Source: Actinomycetes bacterium (GTDB lineage: Bacteria > Actinomycetota > Actinomycetes > Propionibacteriales > Propionibacteriaceae). Taken from it: a stretch of DNA of 14,481 bases. The stretch spans positions 1 to 14,481 of the forward strand of contig JAEVYS010000123.1 in the NCBI GenBank assembly GCA_023392635.1, in the 5' to 3' direction. Shown in pieces: positions 13,997-14,481 of this stretch (position 1 is the stretch's first letter; each line of letters opens with the position of its first letter). The notes beneath the pieces were generated by a model that made no database searches, was not told where the DNA came from, and worked only from the letters and a program-made list of their open reading frames with translations. The translations under genes were made by a program, and so were the position numbers.

Positions 13997-14481
13997 TCAG
14001 TTCTCCAGGTCGAGGTCGGTGGTGGTGACGCGCCCACGGATGGTCTCCGCGTACGCGGGGTCGAAGCGGCCGGTCCCGGGATGCGCCGCAGCGGCGGCGG
14101 ACACGGCGACGGCGAACGGCAGCGCCGCACCGACGTCGAGTCCGGCGGCCAGGCCCGCGGCCAGCCCGCCGACGAGGACGTCGCCGCAGCCGACCGGGTT
14201 GGCGACCACGACCGGCGGGGGCACCGCGTGGAGCGCGCGCCCGGCGCTGACCGCGACGGCACCGTCCGCACCGAGGGACACCACCACCCACTCCGGCCCG
14301 GCGGCGCAGAGCGACCGGGCGGCTGCGACGACGTCCGCCAACCCGCCGAGCGGCCGTCCGACGAGCGCGGCCAGCTCCTCGGCGTTGGGCTTCACCGCGG
14401 TCGGGCGCGCGGGCCGGCCCGCGCGCAACAGGGCGCCGCGGGTGTCGAGGGCGGCCGGACGCCCGGCCTCCCGCGCGGCGG
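13997..14481 (-). CDS. PfkB-family sugar or sugar-phosphate kinase, C-terminal part
   Basis: C-terminal 160 residues of a PfkB kinase whose start lies beyond the right edge. The frame is open to the window end, beginning AAREAGRPAALDTRGALL. Diagnostic segments are AVKPNAEELAALVGRPL (as in 1-phosphofructokinase and tagatose-6-phosphate kinase), WVVVSLGADGAVAV, and the anion-hole/catalytic motif NPVGCGDVLVGGLAAGL with the catalytic Asp. The KPN-EEL and PVG-GD pattern favours a sugar-phosphate kinase (fructose-1-P, tagatose-6-P or similar) over ribokinase. Directly followed by the class II aldolase (TGAATG), it forms a kinase-aldolase pair that could make and split a ketose bisphosphate. An in-frame TTG at 14428 is not a plausible start because the conserved fold continues upstream. 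Confidence 0.9.
   Translation of the reverse strand, partial: AAREAGRPAALDTRGALLRAGRPARPTAVKPNAEELAALVGRPLGGLADVVAAARSLCAAGPEWVVVSLGADGAVAVSAGRALHAVPPPVVVANPVGCGDVLVGGLAAGLAAGLDVGAALPFAVAVSAAAAAHPGTGRFDPAYAETIRGRVTTTDLDLEN

Overview
The window is very GC-rich, densely packed actinobacterial-type DNA. Stop and start codons overlap (GTGA, ATGA, TGATG), Shine-Dalgarno sites read GGAGG or AAGGAG, and the encoded families are typical of Actinomycetota carbohydrate islands. The genus cannot be fixed from the sequence; a propionibacterium-like or related soil/host actinobacterium is only a guess. There are 12 protein genes, two of them cut by the window edges. I see no rRNA, tRNA, CRISPR array or insertion sequence.

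Layout. (1) 1-1382, minus strand: a DeoR-family repressor followed 18 bp later by the start of a lipoyl-bearing E2 acyltransferase of a 2-oxoacid dehydrogenase complex, which leaves the window on the left. A perfect tandem 11-bp repeat, probably the DeoR operator, lies just before the repressor start. (2) 1383-1432: a perfect 50-bp palindrome, a likely terminator for the next operon. (3) 1442-6266, minus strand: a three-gene catabolic operon, transcribed PHP-domain protein, then a class II aldolase/short-chain dehydrogenase fusion, then an unusually long zinc-type alcohol dehydrogenase. (4) 6267-6507: a 241-bp divergent control region with two LacI-type operators placed symmetrically about a shared -35 region. 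(5) 6508-13158, plus strand: FucU/RbsD-type mutarotase, sugar ABC transporter (ATPase, permease, lipoprotein), an internal terminator, FGGY kinase, LacI repressor. (6) 13163-14481, minus strand: PfkB-type sugar(-phosphate) kinase (cut by the right edge) followed directly by a class II ketose-bisphosphate aldolase.

How they may work together (inference). The LacI protein probably controls both divergent operons, which makes them one regulon: import of a monosaccharide or polyol, anomer conversion, phosphorylation by the FGGY kinase, then redox conversion and cleavage of the sugar phosphate. The SDR half of the fusion resembles sorbitol-6-phosphate dehydrogenase (SrlD), and the long alcohol dehydrogenase resembles L-sorbose-1-phosphate reductase (SorE). 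Together they could convert a ketose-1-phosphate through a hexitol phosphate into a ketose-6-phosphate. PfkB and the class II aldolase could then carry it into triose phosphates. The substrate is unknown, and the PHP protein has no obvious step in any pathway I can name. The most interesting items are this possible pathway, the apparent internal duplication of the NAD-binding domain in the dehydrogenase, the fused aldolase/dehydrogenase, and the symmetrical divergent operator layout.
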